Made by a program: the position numbers and the translations under genes
NCBI GenBank assembly: GCA_963770485.1
Contig: CAVYPX010000017.1
Coordinates: 215,437 to 279,436 of the forward strand
Length of the DNA stretch: 64,000 nt
Reading direction: 5' to 3'
From: CAVVEC01 sp963770485
Lineage (GTDB): Bacteria; Acidobacteriota; Terriglobia; Terriglobales; Acidobacteriaceae
Notes under the pieces: model-generated
Told to the model about the DNA's origin: nothing
Seen by the model: the letters and a program-made list of their open reading frames with translations, nothing else
The model's database searches: none
Part shown: positions 35,479 to 43,874 of the stretch, piece after piece
Position numbering within the stretch: position 1 is the stretch's first letter
Layout of the letters: every line of letters starts with the position of its first letter

Positions 35479-38259
35479 CTACTGTTGTTGCCGGAACACT
35501 CCTAACGCCGGTTGGGCACCGGTATCAATGAATAACACCCGTGTGCCGTCGGCCATGTAGAACGCGATGGGATCAAGGTTAAAGGCCGTGCCGTCGTTCA
35601 GTGTTCCCGTAAAACGTCCGGCGTATGTGGGGTCGTCCGTGAACGGGCCACCCGAAAGCGTCAGACCCGGATTCGGTGTAAAGGACGAGCACAGCTTAGT
35701 CGTAGTGTCAAAATTGCAAACGTTGAGATCCTCTGTGCCGGCTAGGCCGGCGGCTCCGCTGGCTGTGGCCTGGCCTGTGCCATCGTCCTCGCCTCCGGTT
35801 GACGGTGAGAAAGAGAAGCCCATGCCATACGGGCCAGTGAAGGAAGAGACGCTCAGACTTGGCGCTTGCGTGTAGGTCGTCCCGACAGTTTCAATAAAGG
35901 GACTGCTATCCACCTGGAGGATCAGCGCCGGTGCATCCGTGGCTCCGGTCAGATAGAGAATCCAGGTCGGGCCCTGGCCGTTGCTGCCATAGAACATGCC
36001 GCTCGTGGTGACGCGCCCCGTTCCGGTGGAGTCAACTGCGTAACTCCCGGTGAGCGTATCGCTGATCACTGTTCCAAACTGATTTAGGTCGGTATATCCA
36101 TTGCTGATGTTACCCCCGCCGTCGGCGGTGAAGAGGCCGGCGTAGACCGTGGGCAGGAGGGTGGTCGTGCCTACGGTGCTATAGCCCTCGGTACTGTAAA
36201 CGACAGTCGCGCTGAATGCAGCATTTGTGGTGAATTTCCCAGTGCTGCTTCCCTGGGCGTAGGCCGCCCCGCCAGTCGTGCCATAAATGGCGTTGGTTTC
36301 ACGGTCTTTCTCGACCAGTTTCACGTGCGTGTCGTCAACAATGTAGCCAACGTAGGTCAGGGGTGCGCCCGTGCTTAGGGTCAGATTGGCTACGACTTTG
36401 CCGAACGGATCCGGATTCGCCACCGTGGATTGGTTCGCGGCCAACTGAATTCCAGTGCTCACCGTGCCGTTGTCGTTAATGTCCACCACACTGCCAGATC
36501 CGGAAATCGTACCGGCACCATCCACATTGAACACGCCTCCAATACCGAGCGGCGCTTTGGTGTATGCAAATTCCACCCCATTGGTCACAAAAGCATAACC
36601 GCCGGTGAGCGCATTCGCCTTGCTGTACGGAGTCTGCAGGTCGAGGGTTCCACTCGAACTGGCCGACGCGTCAAACTGCGTCACCATGCCTTGTGTGCCG
36701 TTGAGCAGCACCACACTGAAAGTTTCCACTCCGCCCACACCGATGCCTGTGTCTCCCGTGTTCAGTGTGATCGTGCCGCGTCCGTCCGCGCCGATTGTGT
36801 AGCTGCTGCCAGTTGGTGAAATCTGATCTGTTGCAACCTGCGGTTGGTCGGAATAAATCTGCTCTCCGCCCGTGATGTTCCCGCTTCCGTCGGCAGTAAA
36901 CACTCCCGTGACTTGATAAGCTCCAGGCGGGACGCCCGGCACTTTCTGGTTGTAGGGCCAGTAATCTCTTCCGCTGGCCGCGAACACATAGCTTCCATTC
37001 AACGCCGCGTTGCCGAAGCTGGTCGCGACGGTGACGTTGGCGGAAGTGTAGGCACTACTGTTCGTGGTTGACGCTGCGGTTATCACAGCACTGACGGCCG
37101 AGCCAGGCGCGGTGTAGTTCGTCGACTGGCCACTTGCCGTGTGCGTGGGATTGAAGGATCCGCAGCCCGCCGGAACGCACGACCAGTCCACACCCGCGTT
37201 CCCCTGATCATTGGCAACCAGCGCAGTCATCGTGCTGCTGTTATTAACAATGAAAAATGGTGACGGCTGGGGATCAAATACCACCACGATCGGCGAATTT
37301 CCGGTGATGCCAACATAATCCGAAACGAACTTGTTGTTATCCGCTGTGGAGGTTGCGGTTATGGTTACGGCGTGGTGCACCGGGATTTGGGCAGGCGCCG
37401 TGTAGGTCGTCTCGACGGTGCTGGCCGTATGCGTGGGATTGAATGAACCGCACGACCCCACGGGTACGCAACTCCAGTCCACCCCCGCGTTCGAATTGTC
37501 ACCTGTCACCTGGGCGCCAACTTGAGCCTGGGCGTTGATCTGCATGTTGTTCGGCGGAGGCGGGTCGAACGAAACCGAAATCCCACTGTTGCCACCGATA
37601 ATTGTCACAGTCGCTGATACGGATTCCTTATATGCGGTCGAGGTGGCAGTGACGGTCACTTTGTTGCCTGAAGGAACAGATGGGGGCGCCGTGTAGCTGG
37701 TGGCAACGCCGCTGGCGGTGTGCGTAGGATTGAACGAGCCGCACGAATTTGCGGGGGCGCAGGTCCAATCGACGCCGCCGCTTTGCGAGCTGTCGTTCGC
37801 GACCGTGGCGGCAACATTCGCCCTGGAGTTAACCTGAAGAGATACGGGTGGCGCCTGATTGAAAGTAATCGTGCTGATCGTGACGCTGCCTGCAGCCGAC
37901 TTGGTGTTATCCGCGGTCGAGGTCGCGGTGATGGTTACTTTGCCGCCAGAGGGCGCTGCGGCGGGCGCGGTGTAGGTAGTGGCGGCGGCGCTGGCCGTGT
38001 GCGTAGGATTGAACGAGCCGCAAGTGCTGGCTGGAGTGCACGACCAGTCGACGCCCGCGTTTGACGAATCATTGGACACGGTCGCGGCGACGGGAGCGGT
38101 CTTGCTTGGCTCGAGCGACGCGGGTGGCGCGGTACTGAAGGAAACTGAAATCGGTGGCGGAGGCGGGGGCGTGGTCGAACTCGACCCTCCTCCGCATCCC
38201 ACCAGAGCCGCGATCATGCAACAGCCGATCAGCAGAAGAATCCATTGTCTGGTCGTCAT
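35479..38259 (-). CDS. Large lipoprotein with four Ig-like repeats and a beta-rich C-terminal domain
   Basis: The start is MTTRQWILLL at 38259, preceded by GGGGAGG. The lipobox ALVGC is followed by GGGSSS and a proline-rich linker, so outer-membrane or surface anchoring is likely. Four repeats of about 85-100 residues each carry GVDWSC, a second cysteine and SFNPTHTAS, then TYTAP and TATSTAD, an Ig-like pattern with a cysteine pair. The C-terminal half contains two or three blocks of the GxYVFxxxGxDxxG, TADGSGNITGGE and DGRGTITL type seen in acidobacterial surface proteins, and it ends in ALGVFRQQQ. It may be an adhesin or structural surface protein. No enzyme motif was seen. Confidence 0.7.
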   Translation of the reverse strand: MTTRQWILLLIGCCMIAALVGCGGGSSSTTPPPPPPISVSFSTAPPASLEPSKTAPVAATVSNDSSNAGVDWSCTPASTCGSFNPTHTASAAATTYTAPAAAPSGGKVTITATSTADNTKSAAGSVTISTITFNQAPPVSLQVNSRANVAATVANDSSQSGGVDWTCAPANSCGSFNPTHTASGVATSYTAPPSVPSGNKVTVTATSTAYKESVSATVTIIGGNSGISVSFDPPPPNNMQINAQAQVGAQVTGDNSNAGVDWSCVPVGSCGSFNPTHTASTVETTYTAPAQIPVHHAVTITATSTADNNKFVSDYVGITGNSPIVVVFDPQPSPFFIVNNSSTMTALVANDQGNAGVDWSCVPAGCGSFNPTHTASGQSTNYTAPGSAVSAVITAASTTNSSAYTSANVTVATSFGNAALNGSYVFAASGRDYWPYNQKVPGVPPGAYQVTGVFTADGSGNITGGEQIYSDQPQVATDQISPTGSSYTIGADGRGTITLNTGDTGIGVGGVETFSVVLLNGTQGMVTQFDASASSSGTLDLQTPYSKANALTGGYAFVTNGVEFAYTKAPLGIGGVFNVDGAGTISGSGSVVDINDNGTVSTGIQLAANQSTVANPDPFGKVVANLTLSTGAPLTYVGYIVDDTHVKLVEKDRETNAIYGTTGGAAYAQGSSTGKFTTNAAFSATVVYSTEGYSTVGTTTLLPTVYAGLFTADGGGNISNGYTDLNQFGTVISDTLTGSYAVDSTGTGRVTTSGMFYGSNGQGPTWILYLTGATDAPALILQVDSSPFIETVGTTYTQAPSLSVSSFTGPYGMGFSFSPSTGGEDDGTGQATASGAAGLAGTEDLNVCNFDTTTKLCSSFTPNPGLTLSGGPFTDDPTYAGRFTGTLNDGTAFNLDPIAFYMADGTRVLFIDTGAQPALGVFRQQQ

Positions 38260-38480
38260 ACAACCTCCCCTTTTTTGCCGCATGATTCGCCACCAAAACG
38301 CAGTCCAAGCTCGACGGGCCAAGTTAGGCAGACCAGGTTCGACGGGCAAGGGTTCGGCCAGAGGCAAGAATCCGTGCGCACTTTCGAACTACAGGCCAGG
38401 ATGTGGCTCCAACGTCTTAATACGTTATACGTTATCGCAGGAAAGCCCGCCCCGTGGGGAGCGGGCTCCCTGATCTCTCA

Positions 38481-38566
38481 TCCTGACCCTGAGCGCCTCC
38501 AAGGGGAGGGATCTATGCATTTACAACTCGATCCATAGATCCTTCCCGGCCAAAGGCCGGTCAGGA
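38481..38566. repeat. Imperfect long hairpin between the lipoprotein genes
   Basis: Outer arms are TCCTGACC/GGTCAGGA (38481-38488, 38559-38566). Inner arms are GGATCTATG/CATAGATCC (38509-38517, 38534-38542). It could be a REP/MITE-like element. Confidence 0.5.
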
Positions 38567-38590
38567 TGACCTTCCAGGTATATGACGCAC

Positions 38591-38632
38591 TGACGGGGCG
38601 CGACACTAACTGCGACTAGCCGCGCCCCGTCA
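38591..38632 (-). terminator. Perfect 12-bp stem after the 38637 gene
   Basis: TGACGGGGCGCG and CGCGCCCCGTCA pair across an 18-nt loop, 4 bp past the stop codon of the minus-strand lipoprotein gene. No T-tract follows, so it is an atypical terminator. Confidence 0.45.
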
Positions 38633-38636
38633 CAAA

Positions 38637-40997
38637 TCACTGCTCCTGCAACCGGAAGACTCCGAGTGCAGGTTGCGCGTCGATTTCGATGAACACCACG
38701 CGCGTGCCGTCCACGACGTAGAACACAACATTGGCCGGACCGGTGAAAACAGTTCCTTCTGTCAGCGTGCTGGGTTGGAAACGTCCGCTGGGATCCGCCG
38801 TGAAGGTACCGGTGAGTGCCTCACCTCCCACGGTGGGCACGAAGTCATAGTTAGTGTCCATCGTTCCGGCCAAGGCGCTTATGCCATCGGCGATGACTTG
38901 ACCTGTGCCGTCATCCTCCTTGCCGGTCGGGTAGGCCACGAAGTTCATGGCGTAGTTCAGATTGAAAGATCCCGCTGTGTACGCTCCCGGAGTGGCTTGC
39001 GTGTAAGCCGCCCCAGCGGTTTCAATGGGCGCTTTATCCACCTGAAGAATCAGCGCAGGAGTGCTGGCGTCCCCGGTCAAATAGAGCATCAAGGTTGGAC
39101 CAGGGTTTCCACCAAAGGTAAGGGTGGTCGTGACGCGGCCCGTCTTGCTGGGGTCGACCGAGTAGGTTCCAGCGAGCGTGCCCGTCGTGGGGGTGCCAGC
39201 AGCGTTTTCGTCCGCGATGCCGCCGCTACTGATGTTGCCAGCGCCGTCAGTGGCGAACAGACCCGCATAAACTGTCGGTCCGACGGTGCTTTGGCCGAGC
39301 GTTTCAAAGACGACCGTCGCGTTAAATGAGCTGTTCGTGAACGTTCCGGTCGCAGCACCTTGTCCGAGTGCGGTTCCGGCGGTGATGCCATAGGTATCGT
39401 TCTCGATCAACCTCACATGGGTATCGTCAATCACGTAACCAACAAGCACAACGGTCTGAGCTGTGAAGCTTGCTGTCAGCGTAAACACCGCTTTCCCGAA
39501 AGGATCGGGGCTGGCTACGGTTCCAGTTAGTGTCTGGTTCAGGTTCTGGGTGGTGTTGTCAATATCGTCTGCCACACTACCCTTGCCTGAGATGGTGCCA
39601 GGGCCATCCACGTTGATGATTCCACCAAACCCCAGCGGCTTTGGCGTCGATGCAAGATTAACTCCCGATGTAACAAAAGCGTACCCACCTGAAAGATGCG
39701 ATTTCGGAGTCTGGAGATCGAGCGTTCCGCTGGAGGTGGCGGAGGTATCGAACTCGGTGATCAGACCCTTCGTCCCGTCAATCACGACGAGTCCTAGCGT
39801 TTCGACGCCGCCGACGCCGACATTTGGAGTGTCGGTATCTAGTGTGATCGTTCCCCGTCCGTCCGTGCCAATCGAGTAGCTACCTCCCGTAATGCTGCCG
39901 ACGTAGACGCTCACAGTATTGGAGTAGTGCTGCTCTCCGCCAGTGATGTTGCCAGCCCCATCGGCAGTAAGAGCGCCGGTCAGCTGATACGGCCCATGAG
40001 CGTCAATTCCCGCTGCCTGGAACACATAGCTGTCACCTCCGGTCATTCCGATCGTGGAGTTGCCGAAGTTAGCCGACGCCGTGATTATCGCGGTCGCCAC
40101 TTTCGTCGGATCTGCCGTGGAAGTGGCTGTTATGGTAGCCGCGCCGGCAGCGCCGACCATGTACAGGTTGGCAACGCCGCTTGCGGTGTGTGTTCCGTTG
40201 GGGAAATTCCCGCAAACGCCTGAGCACGCCCAGTCCACACCGGCATTGGAGATGTCATTACTGACTACAGCGGTGATCGAAGTCGGGTTCGGATCGGTAG
40301 TCAGCAGCGACGGGGTTGGCTGAGGATAGAACGCGATGGCGACTCCGAGGATCGTGACGTTAGGGGCGACGAACTGAGTCGGATCCGCAGTCGAGCTGGC
40401 TTTGATCCTTGCTGTGACTGGGCTGGCAGGCGCGGTGTACGTAGTTTGTCCACCGCTAGCGGTGTGCGTTGGATTGAATGAGCCGCAAGTGCCGACCGGA
40501 CTGCACGTCCAGTCCACGCCCTTCTTCGTCGTGTCGTTGGTAACCGTTGCGGTAAACGGGGTGGCCTGGTTCACGTCCAATGAGGATGGAGCATTGAATG
40601 TAACGGTCGGCACCGTGATCGTGGTTATGCCCGCAATCGTTTTCGTGCTATCTGCCGTCGAGGCCGCGGTGATGGTGACCTTATTGCCAGTCGGCGCGGA
40701 AGCAGGCGCGGTGTAGGTAGTCGCGGTGCCGCTGGCGGTGTGCGCAGCGCTGAATGAACCGCAGGAGCCGGCGGGAGCACAGCTCCAGTCCACACCTGCA
40801 TTCGCCGAATCATTAGCCACGGTCGCGGCGACCGGAGCGGTTGTGCTCGCCTGCAGCGATGCCGGTGGCGCGGTGCTGAAGGAAACCGAAATCGCCGGCG
40901 GTGGAGGAGTCGTCGAACTTGATCCGCCGCCGCAGCCCACGAGCGCCGAAATGGCGCACACGCCCACAAGTAAGAGTGCCCAACCTCGAAGCCTCAT
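38637..40997 (-). CDS. Large lipoprotein with three Ig-like repeats, paralogue of 35479
   Basis: The start is MRLRGWALLL at 40997, preceded by AAGGAGG. The lipobox SALVGC is followed by GGGSSS. Three Ig-like repeats (GVDWSC with SFSAAHTAS, GVDWTC with SFNPTHTAS, GVDWAC with FPNGTHTAS) compare with four in the neighbouring gene, and the second repeat's usual position is contracted. The C-terminal domain shares TADGAGNITGGE, DGRGTITLDTD and the ending ALGVFRLQEQ. The pair is a tandem duplication, with repeat-number change as the main difference. Surface attachment is inferred from the lipobox. The role is unknown. Confidence 0.7.
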   Translation of the reverse strand: MRLRGWALLLVGVCAISALVGCGGGSSSTTPPPPAISVSFSTAPPASLQASTTAPVAATVANDSANAGVDWSCAPAGSCGSFSAAHTASGTATTYTAPASAPTGNKVTITAASTADSTKTIAGITTITVPTVTFNAPSSLDVNQATPFTATVTNDTTKKGVDWTCSPVGTCGSFNPTHTASGGQTTYTAPASPVTARIKASSTADPTQFVAPNVTILGVAIAFYPQPTPSLLTTDPNPTSITAVVSNDISNAGVDWACSGVCGNFPNGTHTASGVANLYMVGAAGAATITATSTADPTKVATAIITASANFGNSTIGMTGGDSYVFQAAGIDAHGPYQLTGALTADGAGNITGGEQHYSNTVSVYVGSITGGSYSIGTDGRGTITLDTDTPNVGVGGVETLGLVVIDGTKGLITEFDTSATSSGTLDLQTPKSHLSGGYAFVTSGVNLASTPKPLGFGGIINVDGPGTISGKGSVADDIDNTTQNLNQTLTGTVASPDPFGKAVFTLTASFTAQTVVLVGYVIDDTHVRLIENDTYGITAGTALGQGAATGTFTNSSFNATVVFETLGQSTVGPTVYAGLFATDGAGNISSGGIADENAAGTPTTGTLAGTYSVDPSKTGRVTTTLTFGGNPGPTLMLYLTGDASTPALILQVDKAPIETAGAAYTQATPGAYTAGSFNLNYAMNFVAYPTGKEDDGTGQVIADGISALAGTMDTNYDFVPTVGGEALTGTFTADPSGRFQPSTLTEGTVFTGPANVVFYVVDGTRVVFIEIDAQPALGVFRLQEQ

Positions 40998-41574
40998 CAC
41001 TGCCTCCTTAAAAAATTTCGCCGCAGTTTTGCTACCGAAGCGCGTTCGCGATAGGAACAGGCTACGCCTGGCATGGCGGCGCAGCATGCACAATCTCCGC
41101 GTACCATCGTCCAGCCATCAACAGTCAACCCGCATCAGAGGGAGAAGTTTCTCGCACCGCTCTTGTGTACCGACTAAAGTCTCACTTTTGTGAGCCGTTG
41201 GCAAGGGCTATCACAGAATCGGGGTATGCTGCTGGTAACGCTACGGAGCCGGATTTTCTCGCAGAGCGATTCGCCACTCAGCGTTTGCCGTGCGTTTGCT
41301 ATCGCGAAATTGCGGCATCGGGCTTTTTCGGGCTCCAGAAATTTCTCCAAAAAAATGCCCATGATTCTATTCTGAAAATTTAAAGTACGGCGCGAATCCG
41401 TCGCTGCCGCGACCTTCCTGATTTGTTGGCGCCACGCGGGAGCGGGAACGAGACGGAAGGCGAACTTTTTCGAGTGTAATCGGGATGTTACAACAGTCAC
41501 GCAGTCAGAGCGGGCCTGTTGCCGACTCGGAGAAACGGGCCCCCATTTAATCGCCGCGTACTTACAGCAGTGGC
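40998..41574. other. Gene-free spacer
   Basis: Upstream of the lipoprotein gene and downstream of a GloVer gene. Open frames here are short, overlap on both strands and lack ribosome sites or recognisable motifs. Confidence 0.4.
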
Positions 41575-42777
41575 TCAGGGCAAGTACTCCCACACCGTCC
41601 CGTAATCGTGGTAGCCGTAGGTGGTGCCATACAGCGAGCCGTTGGGACTGCGCAGCAATTCGCCGTAAGGATAGTCGTTCGAGCCGTCAAAATTGTGCAG
41701 CAGAGTGAACGTTCCTTTTGCGCTCAACTCGAACAACACTCCATCATTGTTGGCGCCGCAACCCCAGGTGAGCCCATACAGATTGCCCTTCGCGTCGCGA
41801 GCCACGCCCGCCTCAGGGCCGCACCCGTCTGACGTACCCCCGGCAAAGTTGTGTAAGGTGACCTCCCTGCCTCTCTTGCTCACCTTCCATATAGTCCCGT
41901 AGTTGTTGGAACCGCAAGCGGAGGTAGTCCCGTAGAAGTTTCCAGCCTTGTCCTGCGCCACCGTCCCGGAGGGACCGCAGCCGTCCGACGTGCCGCCGGC
42001 AAAGCTGTGAAGCACCGTAACCTTTCCTTTCTTACTCAGCTCGTACAGCACTCCTTTACCGGAATTGCCACCATTGAAAGTGCTGCCATAGAGGTTACCA
42101 GCCTTGTCCACCGTCAGATGTCCAAGCTGTGGCCCCGCGCCGTCTGATGGAGACCCGGCGAAGCTGTGGAGAACTGTAAACTTACCCGTACTGTCAATCT
42201 TGAATATCGTCCCGTTGTTGGAAGAGACGGAGACGCATCCGTAGGTAGTTCCGTACAAGCTACCGGATTTGCCCACGATCAGGCCCTGGTACGGGTAGCA
42301 GCCGTCCGAGCCACCGGTGAAGCTGTGCAGCACCTTTTCGTTCCCTGCGGTGTCGAGCTTGAATACGAGGCCACATCCTTGGGTGCAGCTGCCAGAGCCT
42401 CCCCAGGGGGTGGTCCCGTAGGTGTTGCCAGCCTTGTCCCCAGCCACCGGTGTCTCAGGGTATTCCCCGTCGGAGCCGGAGAAGCTCTGCAGCACGGTTT
42501 CCAAGCCAGCGGTGTTCACTTCGAAAACCACGCCTAGGTCCGAGTAGCCGCCGTACACGGTGGTGCCATACAGATTGCCAGCCGAATCCATGATTACACC
42601 TGCGAGCGGATGAATGCCGTCGAAGTTGCCGTCGAAGTTGTAAAGTGTGGTGAAAGTCTGGGCCTGTGTCAGAACCGCAAGCAGAAGCACAGCGCCTAGC
42701 GTCAAATGGAGTCTGTTACTGAGCCTTTGAGGGACCGACCGATCAAAACGGGCGGGTTGCTTAGTTGGGCGTGTCAT
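41575..42777 (-). CDS. GloVer repeat secreted protein, seven repeats
   Basis: The start is MTRPTKQPAR at 42777, preceded by GGGAGG, and the signal peptide ends near VLTQAQ. Seven repeats are present. Repeats two, three, five and six are cysteine-bearing (CTQGCG, YGCVSV, SACGSN, WGCGAN) and are matched by DGCYP or DGCGP. The protein ends in WEYLP. Its promoter belongs to the general sigma70 type without the CGAAAGTCTC element. Function is unknown. Confidence 0.8.
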   Translation of the reverse strand: MTRPTKQPARFDRSVPQRLSNRLHLTLGAVLLLAVLTQAQTFTTLYNFDGNFDGIHPLAGVIMDSAGNLYGTTVYGGYSDLGVVFEVNTAGLETVLQSFSGSDGEYPETPVAGDKAGNTYGTTPWGGSGSCTQGCGLVFKLDTAGNEKVLHSFTGGSDGCYPYQGLIVGKSGSLYGTTYGCVSVSSNNGTIFKIDSTGKFTVLHSFAGSPSDGAGPQLGHLTVDKAGNLYGSTFNGGNSGKGVLYELSKKGKVTVLHSFAGGTSDGCGPSGTVAQDKAGNFYGTTSACGSNNYGTIWKVSKRGREVTLHNFAGGTSDGCGPEAGVARDAKGNLYGLTWGCGANNDGVLFELSAKGTFTLLHNFDGSNDYPYGELLRSPNGSLYGTTYGYHDYGTVWEYLP

Positions 42778-42803
42778 GGCGCCTCCCAAAAGTGGCGACT
42801 CTC

Positions 42804-42832
42804 AGTATCTTCCCGCGACGAGCCCAAGTCAA
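42804..42832 (-). promoter_or_regulatory. Sigma70-type promoter of the 41575-42777 GloVer gene
   Basis: On the minus strand, TTGACT and GATACT are separated by 17 bp, 27 bp before the start codon. Confidence 0.5.
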
Positions 42833-43531
42833 TTTCTGTAGGCGATTACACTCCGTCGAAAGTCGTGCCTAACTCATTTGGAATCAATCGGCCTCAGAAA
42901 TGCGCTTTCATCCCCATGGGTGGGCCGCAGGCCCATGGGAACTCAAAACCCCCTCGTTCGGGGTAACTGCCGGTTTCCGGCCAGCAACCACGGTAGAGAA
43001 AAAAGCTAGAAATCATCCACACCAACCCCAACACCCCCACCCCATTAAACCAATCAACCAACCACACAACGCCACGTAAGCCATAACGCCCAGCACACGA
43101 CATCCACTCCACTTGGCCCGCCAGTATCAACTCGGCTGTCCAGTGTGCCACAGGGCCGCCAGCACGCCGCGCGCCGGGCATCTGTGCCAGCACATGGCCC
43201 GCGAAAGTGGATGCAAAACAACAGCCGTTCGTATGCTTTCAGGCGCTTTTTGATTGATTTCAGCGTGTTCTAAGCTGCTTCCAGCACATGGCCGCGCCGG
43301 GCCGCGCGCCGCGTTGCAAGCGCATAACAATTTTTAGTCCTGCGAATCGTCGGCGGAACCCTATATGTGCGTGGGGACCGCATTGGCGCTCATTGAACTC
43401 TCACGCACACACCTTGAGTGCGGTGGCGGCCGCCCGCCATCGCCGAAGCAAGGCTAGACCGGGCGAGCCTAGGCAGCGGTGGAGGGGAAGGTGTCGTGAA
43501 ATCTTGACCCGGAACGATTGTTTTCACAGCT
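42833..43531. other. Gene-free stretch with a REP-like palindrome
   Basis: No supported ORF. CCCATGGG occurs twice (42913-42920 and 42932-42939) around GTGGGCCGCAGG-type sequence, and can form a compact hairpin resembling a REP unit. Nothing else stands out. Confidence 0.4.
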
Positions 43532-43549
43532 TGTGCAATGGTTTACACA
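43532..43549. promoter_or_regulatory. Operator-like sequence related to 6320-6337
   Basis: TGTGCAATGGTTTACACA is an imperfect inverted repeat. It aligns with TGTGCAATCATTTGCACA upstream of the paralogue at 6497, and both are followed by TCG. It lies about 325 bp upstream of the 43875 start. Confidence 0.4.
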
Positions 43550-43752
43550 TCGATCAAGCCGGCAAATGTTCTTAAGTTGCTCGCAATAAAGAGCAATTCC
43601 CGGGTCCGGTTTGGTATGGGAGGTGCTTTCATACCCGCAGTCGGGCCCAGCGGAACCAGCCGCCGAGCGGCGTTTCACCTGGGCATTCTGGCACACAGAA
43701 TCGTCAACAATCATGCACGGTACGGTGTTTGAAAGACTGGCTGCCACATCAT

Positions 43753-43819
43753 CTGTACGAGACTTTCGTCTGTACGAGACTTTCGTCTCTATTGCGAGGA
43801 AATGTTGATGTGGTATGGT
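43753..43819 (+). promoter_or_regulatory. Promoter with tandem 17-bp repeat of the GAGACTTTCG element
   Basis: The unit CTGTACGAGACTTTCGT is present twice head to tail (43753-43769, 43770-43786). -35 TTGCGA lies at 43792-43797 and -10 TATGGT at 43814-43819, with a 16-bp spacer. The element is the GloVer motif in reverse orientation. It would drive the three-gene operon starting at 43875. Confidence 0.5.
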
Positions 43820-43874
43820 TATTTCACTTTCCCTCCCCAATCACAGGAGTAAACACCCGGAGACAGTTCGCTCG

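Noticed and set aside
43753..43786. CRISPR-like direct repeat
   Set aside because: Only two units with no spacer and no cas genes; better explained as a duplicated promoter element.
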